From Bacillota bacterium (lineage in GTDB: Bacteria; Bacillota; Clostridia; Lachnospirales; Lachnospiraceae), in assembly GCA_023398615.1 (NCBI GenBank), contig JAEWSD010000141.1, forward strand, positions 1 through 14,865: a stretch of DNA of 14,865 bases, written 5' to 3'. The first letter of the stretch is position 1. Each line of letters opens with the position of its first letter. The notes beneath the pieces are model-generated. The model had not been told where the DNA came from and did no database searches. It saw nothing but the letters and a program-made list of their open reading frames with translations. Below are positions 1 through 7,900 of this stretch, in pieces. The position numbers and the translations under genes were made by a program.

Positions 1-10
1 GGTTATCGTT

Positions 11-16
11 TATAAT
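11..16 (+). promoter_or_regulatory. possible -10 box of the PilZ gene
   Basis: A perfect TATAAT lies 38 bases before the preferred PilZ start, so transcription would begin near position 23 and leave a leader of about 30 bases carrying the ribosome binding site. The matching -35 box would fall off the left edge of the window and cannot be checked. If real, it argues against the upstream ATG at 15, which would overlap the -10 box. Confidence 0.35.
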
Positions 17-53
17 GAGTGAAGTAAGCGCAAATGAAGAGGAGGATTATAAC

Positions 54-410
54 ATGTATGAGAAAAGGCGAAGCAAGAGATTTCCGGTTGATCTGAAATT
101 GGATATTTCTTCCTTGTTTAAACAAGATAATGTAATTGTTGATAATGTTCATGCTCCGATAGAAGTGCTTGATATATCAAGAAGCGGAATCGGTTTTGAA
201 TCACAAAGCAAGCTGCCGTTGGATTACTATTTCAACGCCAAGCTGCAGTTAGGGGATGCGGATTCCTGCCTTTATACGGTTGTCAGAATTGTGCGCCGGG
301 AAAGTGCCGGTGCCGATGTGGTGCGCTACGGCGCGGAATTTGTGGGGATGCCGTCGGTTCTGATGTACATATTTGATGAATTTGAGGAAAAATACCTGAT
401 AGAAAATTAA
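54..410 (+). CDS. PilZ domain protein, likely cyclic-di-GMP receptor
   Basis: This small soluble protein of 118 residues is essentially one PilZ domain, the family that binds the second messenger cyclic di-GMP and commonly controls motility, adhesion or polysaccharide output. Both ligand-binding signatures are visible: an arginine cluster RRSKR within the first ten residues (RxxxR motif) and DISRSGIGF about 35 residues later (D/NxSxxG motif). The rest is beta-rich, as expected, with an acidic helical tail. The start at 54 is chosen because AGAGGAGGA ends seven bases before it. The in-frame ATG at 15 would encode that Shine-Dalgarno sequence as protein and would overlap a TATAAT. The gene is convergent with a FliK-like gene and next to a chemoreceptor, so a motility role is likely, but the partner is unknown. 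A strong terminator follows. Confidence 0.88.
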   Translation: MYEKRRSKRFPVDLKLDISSLFKQDNVIVDNVHAPIEVLDISRSGIGFESQSKLPLDYYFNAKLQLGDADSCLYTVVRIVRRESAGADVVRYGAEFVGMPSVLMYIFDEFEEKYLIEN

Positions 411-439
411 TTCTTTTACCTTTTGTATTATAATAGTAG

Positions 440-498
440 GGTTCCGTAAATGACGGATATAGCTTCCGCTTATATCTGTCACTTACGGGACCATTTTT
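440..498 (+). terminator. long hairpin terminator after the PilZ gene
   Basis: The arms 440-461 and 471-492 pair over 22 positions with a single A-C mismatch and two G-U pairs, around a 9-base loop, followed by A and five T. This is a rho-independent terminator for the PilZ gene. The stem is unusually long for one. The T-run is only on the plus-strand side, so it is less convincing as a terminator for the convergent FliK-like gene. Confidence 0.8.
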
Positions 499-515
499 AT
501 TTCATATTGGAAATT

Positions 516-545
516 AACCGCAAGCGAAACTCTTTCTTGTCGGTT
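516..545 (-). terminator. possible weak terminator of the FliK-like gene
   Basis: AACCG-CAAG (516-524) can pair with CTTG-T-CGGTT (536-545), nine pairs with one bulged base. On the minus strand this hairpin lies ten bases past the stop codon of the FliK-like gene and is followed only by AATTT, a poor U-tract. It may work together with the long hairpin at 440-492. Moderate to low certainty. Confidence 0.35.
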
Positions 546-555
546 TAGGGGACGG

Positions 556-2439
556 CTATGCCCTGATATCAAAGTTATAACGGGTGACCGGAGTGGCCGC
601 GGTATCCTGTGCGATAAAATCTTTCACGATATCGATATCCTTTTCACGTTCCAGAATTTCCGCATTCAGGCTGTAACCCTTTCTTTGCAGCGCTTCCTCC
701 AGCAGTTGGATATTGGAGGCTATCAGCTGTCCGGCAGCTTCATCGTTAAGGTAAAACTTCCCTATGACATTATTGTGATGCAGATCGATATGGATATCGA
801 CCGGACCAAGATGCTCCAGGTCCAGATGCAGCAGCACACTGATGCCGTCACCGGCTGTACGCCCGCTTTTCTTCCTGGTATATACATACAGTTCACCATT
901 TGCCTTTTGACCGTGCAGCTTTAAGGGAAGCTGGACATAAGTGAACAGTTCGTTTAAGGTTTTCATGAAACTAATATTGTCCTGCAGCCTGCCCGCCTGC
1001 TGTGCCGGTGTCCCACCGCCGCTTCCGCCAGCCTGTTCCAGGGTATTCATAAGCTTGTTTAGTTCATGCGACAGACTCTCGAAATGTCTTTCGATCTCAT
1101 CCTTTTTTGTCAGGGAATCCGGAGTGAAAGCCCATTTTGACGTAAGCGTTTCCTTAAGCAGAGTCTGGTATTCTTTTGAGGTAAACAGCTCCCTGACGGC
1201 TGTATCCGGAACCTCGTTTAACTTCTGCCGGATCAGCTTTAATAAAGCGTCGGCAGTGATATCTCCGGATGCTGTCTGTCGGCTGACCTCGGGGGGAAGG
1301 GAGAAGGGCTCCAGTGATTTAAGCAGTTCGGTTCTCTCCGGCATAGTAAGGAAGGTGCCAAGCTCATTACTCCCATAACTTGGGTCCTGATAAGCCTTAA
1401 GCAGCGTTTCGGCGGCCGCGGCTCCTTCCTGTAAAGCTGATTTTTCGGCACTGTCCTGTATGGAATGGCCTGTTGCGGAAGCGATTTGATTTAAGAATTG
1501 TGCGGTATCCCGGATACCGGCAGTTCCTTCCTTTACGGAATCAATGAAATTCTTTGTAATGGCTGAATCCTGAGAAGTGTATGATTCCAGAAGTTCAGAC
1601 AGTGCAAGGCATTCTTTTGGTGTAAGGAGGTTGCCGACTGTGGCGGCTTCGTTTGACATTTCTGTTTGCCCTGCGGCAGAAACCATACCTGTGACTGCGG
1701 CCGCATTCGAATCATTTTTGGTGTTACCTTCGTATTCCCCCAGAACCAGCTTTAGCAGTTCATCCGCTTGATTTATGATTTGTCCGGGAATAACACCGGT
1801 ACTGCCGTCTGCCTGAGTGAGAAGCTTCGAGACGGATTCCGCCAGTTCTTCAAGCTGGTTCATCATTCCATGTTCTTTCCTGATATATTCTTCAAACTGT
1901 GAGACATTTGCATCCGTTACGGGTATATGGTATTGATTCATAAGAATCAGGGTGTTAACGGAGCTGTTCTTATAGGCAACGGATTGCTGGATGATATTTA
2001 AAATTGTGTTCCTGTCTATTGACATATGCCGGCTCAACAGCTCCTGAACGATGGAACGGTTGCGCAGGTTTTTGCTTAAGCCGGCTGCTTCCAGGGCTTT
2101 GTCAATGGTCGTATCCGGAAGATTATATTGTCCTTCGGCCACAATCTTAAGGGTAATGCTTTTCAGCGAGACATCCTCCACACGGAAGCTGACCTTCTGC
2201 CCAATGGAAAGATTCACAGGATTCTCAAGCTTTCCGGAAAGCAAACGGCCGTCATCCAGCTTTACACTCACCTCATTGCTGCGAAGATCAACCACTTCCC
2301 CGCGAACGATCTGCCCCTTCTCAAGCCCTGCGGTTACATTTGCGGAAGCTGGCGCGTCCGAGGCTGCGGCAGAGCTTACGGAAGGGGTTACCGGCTGTCC
2401 CGTCCCCGTATTCGATTGGGTTACTTTACTGCTGAACAT
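556..2439 (-). CDS. FliK-like flagellar hook-length control protein
   Basis: This is a 627-residue soluble protein. Residues about 504-600 match the C-terminal Flg_hook domain of FliK, with LHLDLEHLGPVDIHIDL followed by a helix pair ending in LLEEALQRKGY. In FliK this domain contacts FlhB and switches flagellar export from hook to filament substrates. Residues about 38-100 (KGQIVRGEVVDLRSNEVSVKL onward) look like a small OB/S1-like beta barrel. The middle is long, helical, low in complexity and rich in Ala, Ser, Thr and Gln, as FliK ruler regions often are. The start at 2439 is chosen because AGGAGG (2447-2452) lies seven bases upstream, and because the sigma-28-type promoter at 2468-2494 would lie inside the longer 650-residue reading. 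The gene stands alone, away from any flagellar operon visible here. It could be the true FliK or a paralogue such as the YlqG type of Bacillus; the FlhB-like partner usual for that type is not in the window. Confidence 0.78.
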   Translation of the reverse strand: MFSSKVTQSNTGTGQPVTPSVSSAAASDAPASANVTAGLEKGQIVRGEVVDLRSNEVSVKLDDGRLLSGKLENPVNLSIGQKVSFRVEDVSLKSITLKIVAEGQYNLPDTTIDKALEAAGLSKNLRNRSIVQELLSRHMSIDRNTILNIIQQSVAYKNSSVNTLILMNQYHIPVTDANVSQFEEYIRKEHGMMNQLEELAESVSKLLTQADGSTGVIPGQIINQADELLKLVLGEYEGNTKNDSNAAAVTGMVSAAGQTEMSNEAATVGNLLTPKECLALSELLESYTSQDSAITKNFIDSVKEGTAGIRDTAQFLNQIASATGHSIQDSAEKSALQEGAAAAETLLKAYQDPSYGSNELGTFLTMPERTELLKSLEPFSLPPEVSRQTASGDITADALLKLIRQKLNEVPDTAVRELFTSKEYQTLLKETLTSKWAFTPDSLTKKDEIERHFESLSHELNKLMNTLEQAGGSGGGTPAQQAGRLQDNISFMKTLNELFTYVQLPLKLHGQKANGELYVYTRKKSGRTAGDGISVLLHLDLEHLGPVDIHIDLHHNNVIGKFYLNDEAAGQLIASNIQLLEEALQRKGYSLNAEILEREKDIDIVKDFIAQDTAATPVTRYNFDIRA

Positions 2440-2467
2440 GTTAAAACCTCCTGATATTATAATATCT

Positions 2468-2494
2468 TTATCGGCGTAAAAAGTAAACAGGTTA
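2468..2494 (-). promoter_or_regulatory. sigma-28 / sigma-D flagellar promoter
   Basis: Read on the minus strand, TAAC (2494-2491), exactly 15 bases, then GCCGATAA (2475-2468). The flagellar sigma-28/sigma-D consensus is TAAA-N15-GCCGATAA, so 11 of 12 specified bases match with the correct spacing. The predicted start of transcription near 2461 leaves about 20 bases before the ATG at 2439, just enough for the AGGAGG site. This ties the FliK-like gene to late flagellar expression. Confidence 0.8.
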
Positions 2495-2540
2495 ATAACG
2501 AGCAGCAAATATCCCTGTTTTGAAAACGAGAGTTAAAAAT

Positions 2541-2617
2541 GAAAAAAAAAGGAAAAAAAGAAAAAATTTAAAAAAATATCGAAAAATATTGCAAAATACC
2601 AGATTCAGGTATATCAT
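2541..2617 (+). promoter_or_regulatory. sigma-A promoter with upstream A-tracts for the chemoreceptor gene
   Basis: TTGCAA (2589-2594) and TATCAT (2612-2617) are separated by 17 bases, matching sigma-A consensus at 4/6 and 5/6, with a start expected near 2624. Immediately upstream lie five A-runs of 5-9 bases (2542-2550, 2553-2559, 2561-2566, 2570-2576, 2582-2586), centred roughly every 8-11 bases. These would act as an UP element or curved DNA boosting the promoter. No sigma-28 motif was seen in front of this gene. Confidence 0.6.
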
Positions 2618-2651
2618 AGCATTTGTATATTAATTTACCCTTAAAAAATTA

Positions 2652-2667
2652 CTGGAGAGAAATCCAG
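2652..2667 (+). other. small leader hairpin before the chemoreceptor start
   Basis: CTGGA-GAGAAA-TCCAG forms a five-pair hairpin in the chemoreceptor mRNA leader. It sequesters part of the GGAGAG that could serve an upstream ATG at 2669 and leaves the GGAAGGAG (2673-2680) for the ATG at 2687 exposed. It supports the later start; a regulatory role is unproven. Confidence 0.35.
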
Positions 2668-2686
2668 GATGTGGAAGGAGATACAT

Positions 2687-4744
2687 ATGAAGAAGATATC
2701 TTATAAAATTGCGCTAATCAGTATTATATGTATTTTAATCACAGGTGTATCAATCGGAGCCATATCAAGTGTATACGCTTCGAACGTGGTTAAAGCTCAG
2801 CTGGAGACAAACCTGAAAAATCAGGCATCCATATATTCCAGGGACATTGAGAAGGTTATGACGGAAACTGAAATACTGGTAGGCAGTGTCAGCCGTTTAC
2901 TGGCCGATAATGCGGGTGAGGTGGATCTGAATACCAATATGGAAGAGTTTAAGGAAAAATCCTCAAAGGACATGTACTCGCTGGTATATAAATTAGGATA
3001 TAATACCGACATGTATGTATCCTTGATAGATAAATATGCTGCTGACGGAGTGCTGCCTAATATATCTTATCTGAAAAACGGCGATCAGTTTGAACTGTCC
3101 GAAATGACACAGACCGTGGAAGACTTAAAGAACAAGCCGGAGGAGTTTACCTGGTTTACGGAGCCTATCGAGCAGGAAAAGGGCTGCTGGACGGATGTCT
3201 ATTATGACAGCAGTATGAAGCTTTGGATGATATCCTATACGGAGCCTATTATTGCGGACAGCGGAATTATCGGGGTAATCGGAGTTGATATCGATTTCGA
3301 TTCTTTGAAATCCATCGTAAGCAAGGCAAAGTTCAGTGATACGGGTTATGCTTCCCTGTTAGACAGGAACCAGAACTTCTTAGCGGACCCTGTATACCAA
3401 AGCACGGATAACCTGAAAACGGTGGAGCAGGGTGCATTTAAAGGACTGTCGGAAAAAATCGCAAAGGATAAGACAGGTGTATACTATTACAATCTGAAGG
3501 GTAAATCCAAGATATCGGGCTTTACAACCGTTAACGATACCTTTACCATTGTTACTACAATTGACAGGAAAGACGTCATGGGTGTGATAAGCCGGCTGCA
3601 ACAGTATACGGTTTTCATAGTCCTGATTGCCGTTGTACTTCTGGCTGCCCTGGCACTGTTCGTAGGCACAAAAATTGCCAAGCCTATCGTTAAGATTTCG
3701 GGCATGCTTAAAATAGCGGAAACCGGCGATCTTACAGTGGTAAGCGATATCAAATCAAAGGATGAGGTCGGTGATTTATCCGCCGCTTTTAATAGTATGC
3801 TGGAAAAGATAAAGCATATGCTGTCAAAGGTTCAGGCGATGAGTTCGGAGGTCTACAATTCCTCCGAAGCAATGGAGCTGTCCTGTTCCGAGATCTATAA
3901 GGCATCGGAGCAGTCTGCAAACGCAGTGGAGGATCTGGCTAAAACCGCTACGGAACAGGCCGATGCCAGCAAAACGGGTTCCGATAAAATCAATACGATA
4001 ACCGCGGAATTTGATAATATTACCTTTGAGATAAATGAATCCAACGGATTGTCTACGAGCGCACTTGATATCATGAAAACCGGAAATGATTCGATCCGGA
4101 ATCAGGAGAATCAGATGAACGAAAACCGGCAAATAACCGGTAATGTTACCGCAGCAATTGAGACATTGGCGTTGAAATCCGCAGAAATCGGGAAAATACT
4201 GGAGGTCATTAAGTCAATCACGGAGCAGCTTAACCTGTTGTCCCTGAATGCTTCCATTGAAGCGGCAAGGGCGGGGGAAGCCGGAAAGGGATTTGCGGTG
4301 GTAGCCGGTGAGGTAGGAAAATTAGCGGAGCAGTCAAATCATTCCGCAAAACAGATATCGGATATGATAGCTGAGGTTCAGAGCGGTGTTGATGAGACGG
4401 TGGGCGAGATGCAGAAATCGGTAGCTTCGATGAATGAACAGGCGGAAGCTTTCGACTTAACAGTAAAAGCATTTAATGAAATATCCGAGGTTGTTGAAAA
4501 GATAACGAAAAATATAGGTAATATATCCGAAGCGGCAAACCGCCTGAATGAAAAAGCACAGGATGCAAACAGCAATATGGAGCATATCACGGAGCTTTCG
4601 GAGCAGACGGCAGCGGTATCGGAAGAGCTTGCGGCTACAACCGAGGAAGAATCGGGACATGTTGCAAGTATCGAGCAGGCTTCCAGGTCTCTTTCCCAAA
4701 AGGCCGGCGAGCTGCAGACCGTAGTCGAGCAGTTTAGAATTTAA
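2687..4744 (+). CDS. methyl-accepting chemotaxis protein with dCache-type sensor
   Basis: This is a transmembrane chemoreceptor of 685 residues. A positively charged start and hydrophobic segment (about 7-31) anchor it. Residues about 35-300 form the outside sensor and resemble a double Cache (dCache_1) domain, the type that binds amino acids or other small molecules; the ligand cannot be read from the sequence. A second membrane segment (about 306-327) is followed by a HAMP linker (about 328-380). The cytoplasmic signalling coiled coil carries the hairpin-tip hallmark near 513-549 (LNLLSLNASIEAARAGE, then GKGFAVVAGEV), which contacts CheA and CheW. The C-terminus ends in VEQFRI with no NWETF-like CheR tether. 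Start at 2687 is chosen for GGAAGGAG six bases upstream; an ATG at 2669 would add six residues. It is divergent from the FliK-like gene and single-gene, with its own promoter. Confidence 0.93.
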   Translation: MKKISYKIALISIICILITGVSIGAISSVYASNVVKAQLETNLKNQASIYSRDIEKVMTETEILVGSVSRLLADNAGEVDLNTNMEEFKEKSSKDMYSLVYKLGYNTDMYVSLIDKYAADGVLPNISYLKNGDQFELSEMTQTVEDLKNKPEEFTWFTEPIEQEKGCWTDVYYDSSMKLWMISYTEPIIADSGIIGVIGVDIDFDSLKSIVSKAKFSDTGYASLLDRNQNFLADPVYQSTDNLKTVEQGAFKGLSEKIAKDKTGVYYYNLKGKSKISGFTTVNDTFTIVTTIDRKDVMGVISRLQQYTVFIVLIAVVLLAALALFVGTKIAKPIVKISGMLKIAETGDLTVVSDIKSKDEVGDLSAAFNSMLEKIKHMLSKVQAMSSEVYNSSEAMELSCSEIYKASEQSANAVEDLAKTATEQADASKTGSDKINTITAEFDNITFEINESNGLSTSALDIMKTGNDSIRNQENQMNENRQITGNVTAAIETLALKSAEIGKILEVIKSITEQLNLLSLNASIEAARAGEAGKGFAVVAGEVGKLAEQSNHSAKQISDMIAEVQSGVDETVGEMQKSVASMNEQAEAFDLTVKAFNEISEVVEKITKNIGNISEAANRLNEKAQDANSNMEHITELSEQTAAVSEELAATTEEESGHVASIEQASRSLSQKAGELQTVVEQFRI

Positions 4745-4784
4745 TATAATATCCATTCTTTTGATAAATTTCTAAAAATTTATA

Positions 4785-4813
4785 TTGCTTTTCTGAAAAA
4801 CATGTATTATAAT
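4785..4813 (+). promoter_or_regulatory. possible promoter between chemoreceptor and gltB
   Basis: TTGCTT (4785-4790), 17 bases, then a perfect TATAAT (4808-4813). Transcription would start near 4820, only about eight bases before the hairpin at 4828-4867, giving an RNA of roughly 55 bases that ends at the T-run. The -35 box is weak (3/6), so it may be a chance match in AT-rich DNA. Confidence 0.35.
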
Positions 4814-4827
4814 CGGTTTTGAACAAA

Positions 4828-4873
4828 GACGTTCTTGATCATTACATTAATTATGCTCAAGGACGCCTTTTTT
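4828..4873 (+). terminator. terminator upstream of gltB
   Basis: Arms 4828-4842 and 4853-4867 pair over 15 positions with two mismatches and one G-U pair around a ten-base loop, followed by six T (4868-4873). It most simply ends the chemoreceptor transcript 84 bases after the stop codon and insulates gltB. Given the TATAAT just upstream, it could instead end a short separate RNA. Confidence 0.75.
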
Positions 4874-4888
4874 CTTGTACCCATTAAT

Positions 4889-4937
4889 AGTATACATGTA
4901 TACTGTATACTGCGATTTTGTCAACATCGTATACAGT
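4889..4937. promoter_or_regulatory. GTATAC operator array before gltB
   Basis: GTATAC occurs four times, at 4890, 4898, 4905 and 4929. The first two form the perfect 16-bp palindrome AGTATACATGTATACT (4889-4904). ACTGTATAC (4902-4910) and GTATACAGT (4929-4937) form a second, wider exact nine-base inverted repeat that brackets the -35 region of gltB. This is very likely a binding site for a dimeric regulator of gltBD, possibly at two cooperating dyads. The regulator family cannot be assigned; no regulator gene is adjacent. LysR (GltC-like) or GntR types would be reasonable candidates. Confidence 0.65.
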
Positions 4938-4948
4938 TAACATATAAT
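4918..4948 (+). promoter_or_regulatory. gltBD promoter
   Basis: A perfect TATAAT (4943-4948) lies 26 bases before the gltB start. The best -35 box is TTGTCA (4918-4923), five of six matches to TTGACA but with a long 19-base spacer, which suggests activator-dependent or otherwise regulated use. The dyad at 4902-4937 surrounds the -35 box. Transcription would start near 4955, leaving about 20 bases of leader. Confidence 0.6.
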
Positions 4949-4974
4949 CTATAGAAAAGAAGAGAGGCGTGCGA

Positions 4975-7900
4975 ATGAACATTAACAATTTAGAGGAAAT
5001 AAAACGAGTACGGCAGGGTTTGTATGATCCAAGATTTGAACATGATAACTGTGGTATCGGTGCAATCGTTAACATAAAAGGTATCAAGACTCATGAGACA
5101 GTGGCTGACGCTATAAAGATTGTAGAAAATTTGGAGCACCGTGCCGGAAGAGATGCGGAAGGCAAGACCGGTGACGGCGTCGGCATCCTTTTACAGATCT
5201 CCCATAAGTTTTTTTCGAAAGCGGTAAAGTCCTGCAACATACAGTTAGGCGGTGAGAGGGATTACGGGATTGGCATGTTTTTCTTTCCGCAGGATGAATT
5301 AAGCAGGAACCAGGCCAAGAAAATGTTTGAAATCATAGTGGAAAAGGAAGGGATGACCTTTTTAGGATGGAGGCAGGTTCCGACTTATCCCAAGGTCCTG
5401 GGCCATAAAGCCGTGGAATGCATGCCTTTTATCATGCAGGGCTTTGTTAAGAGACCCGCAGATGTGAAGAAGGGTCTGGACTTTGACCGCAAGCTTTATA
5501 TTGCCAGGAGAATCTTTGAGCAAAGTAATGATGACACCTATGTGGTTTCTTTATCCAGCCGTACGATTGTTTATAAGGGGATGTTTCTTGTAAATCAGCT
5601 TCGTATGTTTTTTGATGATCTTCAAAGTGAAGATTTTGAGTCTGCAATTGCAATTGTTCATTCACGTTTCAGTACCAATACGAATCCAAGCTGGCAGAGG
5701 GCACATCCGAACCGCCTGATCGTGCATAACGGTGAGATCAATACGATCCGCGGCAATGCGGATAAGATGCTTGCCAGGGAGGAGACGATGGAGTCCCGTT
5801 ATTTAAAAGGGGAGCTTTATAAGGTGCTCCCGGTTGTGAATACGGAAGGCTCGGATTCCGCCATGCTTGACAATACACTCGAGTTCCTGGTTATGAGCGG
5901 GATGGAGCTGCCCCTGGCGGTTATGATAACCATACCGGAGCCCTGGAGCAATGTTCCGAATATCAGCCAGAGTAAGAAAGATTTCTACCAATATTATGCG
6001 ACCATGATGGAACCGTGGGACGGCCCGGCTTCCATTCTGTTCAGTGACGGCGATATTATGGGTGCGGTGCTTGACCGCAACGGATTACGCCCTTCCCGTT
6101 ACTATATTACCAATGACGATCACGTTATTCTGTCCTCCGAGGTAGGTGTTTTGGATATACCGCCGGAACGGATCGTAAAGAAGGAGAGGCTGCGCCCCGG
6201 TAAGATGCTGCTGGTTGATACGATTAAGGGCTGTGTCATCGATGATGAGGACCTTAAGAGCGGCTATGCGAGACGCAGGCCGTACGGCGAATGGCTGGAC
6301 GGAAACCTTGTGGAATTAAAGAGTCTTCATATACCGAATAAAAAGGTATGGGAATATAATGACGAGGAAAGGGCAAGGCTTCAGAGGGCTTTCGGTTATA
6401 CGTACGAGGACTATAAGGCTTCGATCCTTCCGATGGCCAAAACCGGTGCGGAACCGGTACTGGCAATGGGCGTGGACAGCTCCCTGCCTGTTTTGTCGAA
6501 GAATTATCCTCCGTTATTCAACTATTTCAGACAGTTGTTTGCACAGGTTACGAACCCGCCGATCGATGCGATCCGTGAAGAAATTGTTACCTCTACGGAC
6601 GTATACATTGGAGAAGACGGCAATCTGTTGGAAGAGACAGCAGAGAACTGCAAGGTTCTTAAGATTCATAATCCGATTCTTACAAGTACGGATTTATTAA
6701 AGATAAAATCCATGAAGATAGACGGCTTTAAGGTGGAAACCATCCCGATTACCTATTATAAGAATACCTCGCTGGAACGCGCAATCGACCGTATCTTTGT
6801 TGAGGCGGACCGTGCTTATAAGGAAGGCGCCAATGTGCTGATCCTTTCCGACCGTGGAGTGGATGAGAACCATGTTGCCATTCCTTCCCTGTTAGCAGTA
6901 TCCGCAATGCAGCAGCATCTGGTTAAGACGAAGAAGAGAACGGCTGTCGCAATGATGTTGGAGAGCGCCGAGCCGAGAGAGGTTCACCATTTTGCAACTT
7001 TGCTGGGCTACGGTGCATGTGCGGTTAATCCGTATCTGGCACAGGAGTCGATCAAACAGCTGATTAATAATAATATGCTGGATAAGGATTACTATGCTGC
7101 GGTTAATGATTATAATAAGGCAATCCTTAAGGGTATCGTCAAAATCGCTTCCAAGATGGGTATCTCGACGATTCAGTCCTATCAGGGTTCTAAGATATTC
7201 GAAGCGATCGGAATCGGCAAGGAGGTTATTGATAAGTATTTCACGGATACTGTAAGCCGTATCGGCGGAATCAGCATCCAGGATATCGAACGGCAGGTAG
7301 ATGAGCTTCATTCGAAAGCCTTTGATCCGCTGGGCCTTCAGGTGGAGCTGACACTTGAGAGCAGCGGCGGGCATAAGTTAAGAAGCGGCAGGGAGGAACA
7401 CCTGTATAACCCTAAGACGATCCATTTACTCCAGATGGCGACCCGTACGGGGGATTATTCCATATTTAAAGAATATACGAAAAGTATCGGGGAAGAGGAA
7501 GCAGGAATTAATTTAAGAGGCTTACTGGATTTTGCATATCCGGAAAAAGGAATACCGGTTGATGAGGTGGAAAGCATTGATTCCATCGTGAAAAGATTTA
7601 AGACGGGTGCGATGTCCTACGGCTCCATATCCCAGGAGGCACATGAGACGCTGGCTATTGCCATGAACATGCTGGGCGGCAAATCCAACAGCGGTGAAGG
7701 CGGCGAGAGCCTGGAGAGACTGACAATCGGCAAAGACGGTTTGAATAAATGCTCCGCAATTAAACAGGTTGCTTCCGGACGGTTTGGCGTTACGTCGAAA
7801 TATCTGGTAAGCGCGAAGGAAATACAGATTAAGATGGCACAGGGTGCAAAACCGGGTGAAGGCGGGCAGCTGCCGGCCGGCAAAGTATATCCCTGGGTGG

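Noticed and set aside
15..53. PilZ start at the ATG at 15
   Set aside because: The codons overlap a TATAAT and encode the strong AGGAGGA site; there is no ribosome binding site before 15.
429..434. TATAAT just before the long hairpin as a promoter
   Set aside because: The -35 position (ATTAAT at 406-411) matches only poorly and nothing downstream needs it; likely chance in AT-rich DNA.
941..1378. Plus-strand reading frame inside the FliK-like gene (also 2051-2479)
   Set aside because: Antisense shadow: Ser/Pro/Arg-rich with no family resemblance and no ribosome binding site, opposite a gene with clear domain matches.
2440..2508. Longer FliK-like start adding 23 residues
   Set aside because: This stretch contains the AGGAGG site and the sigma-28-type promoter on the same strand, so it is untranslated leader and promoter DNA.
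4919..4935. GlnR/TnrA box (TGTnA-N7-TnACA) at the gltB promoter
   Set aside because: TGTCA-N7-ATACA misses one consensus base and is explained equally well by the GTATAC dyad; kept only as a possibility to test.
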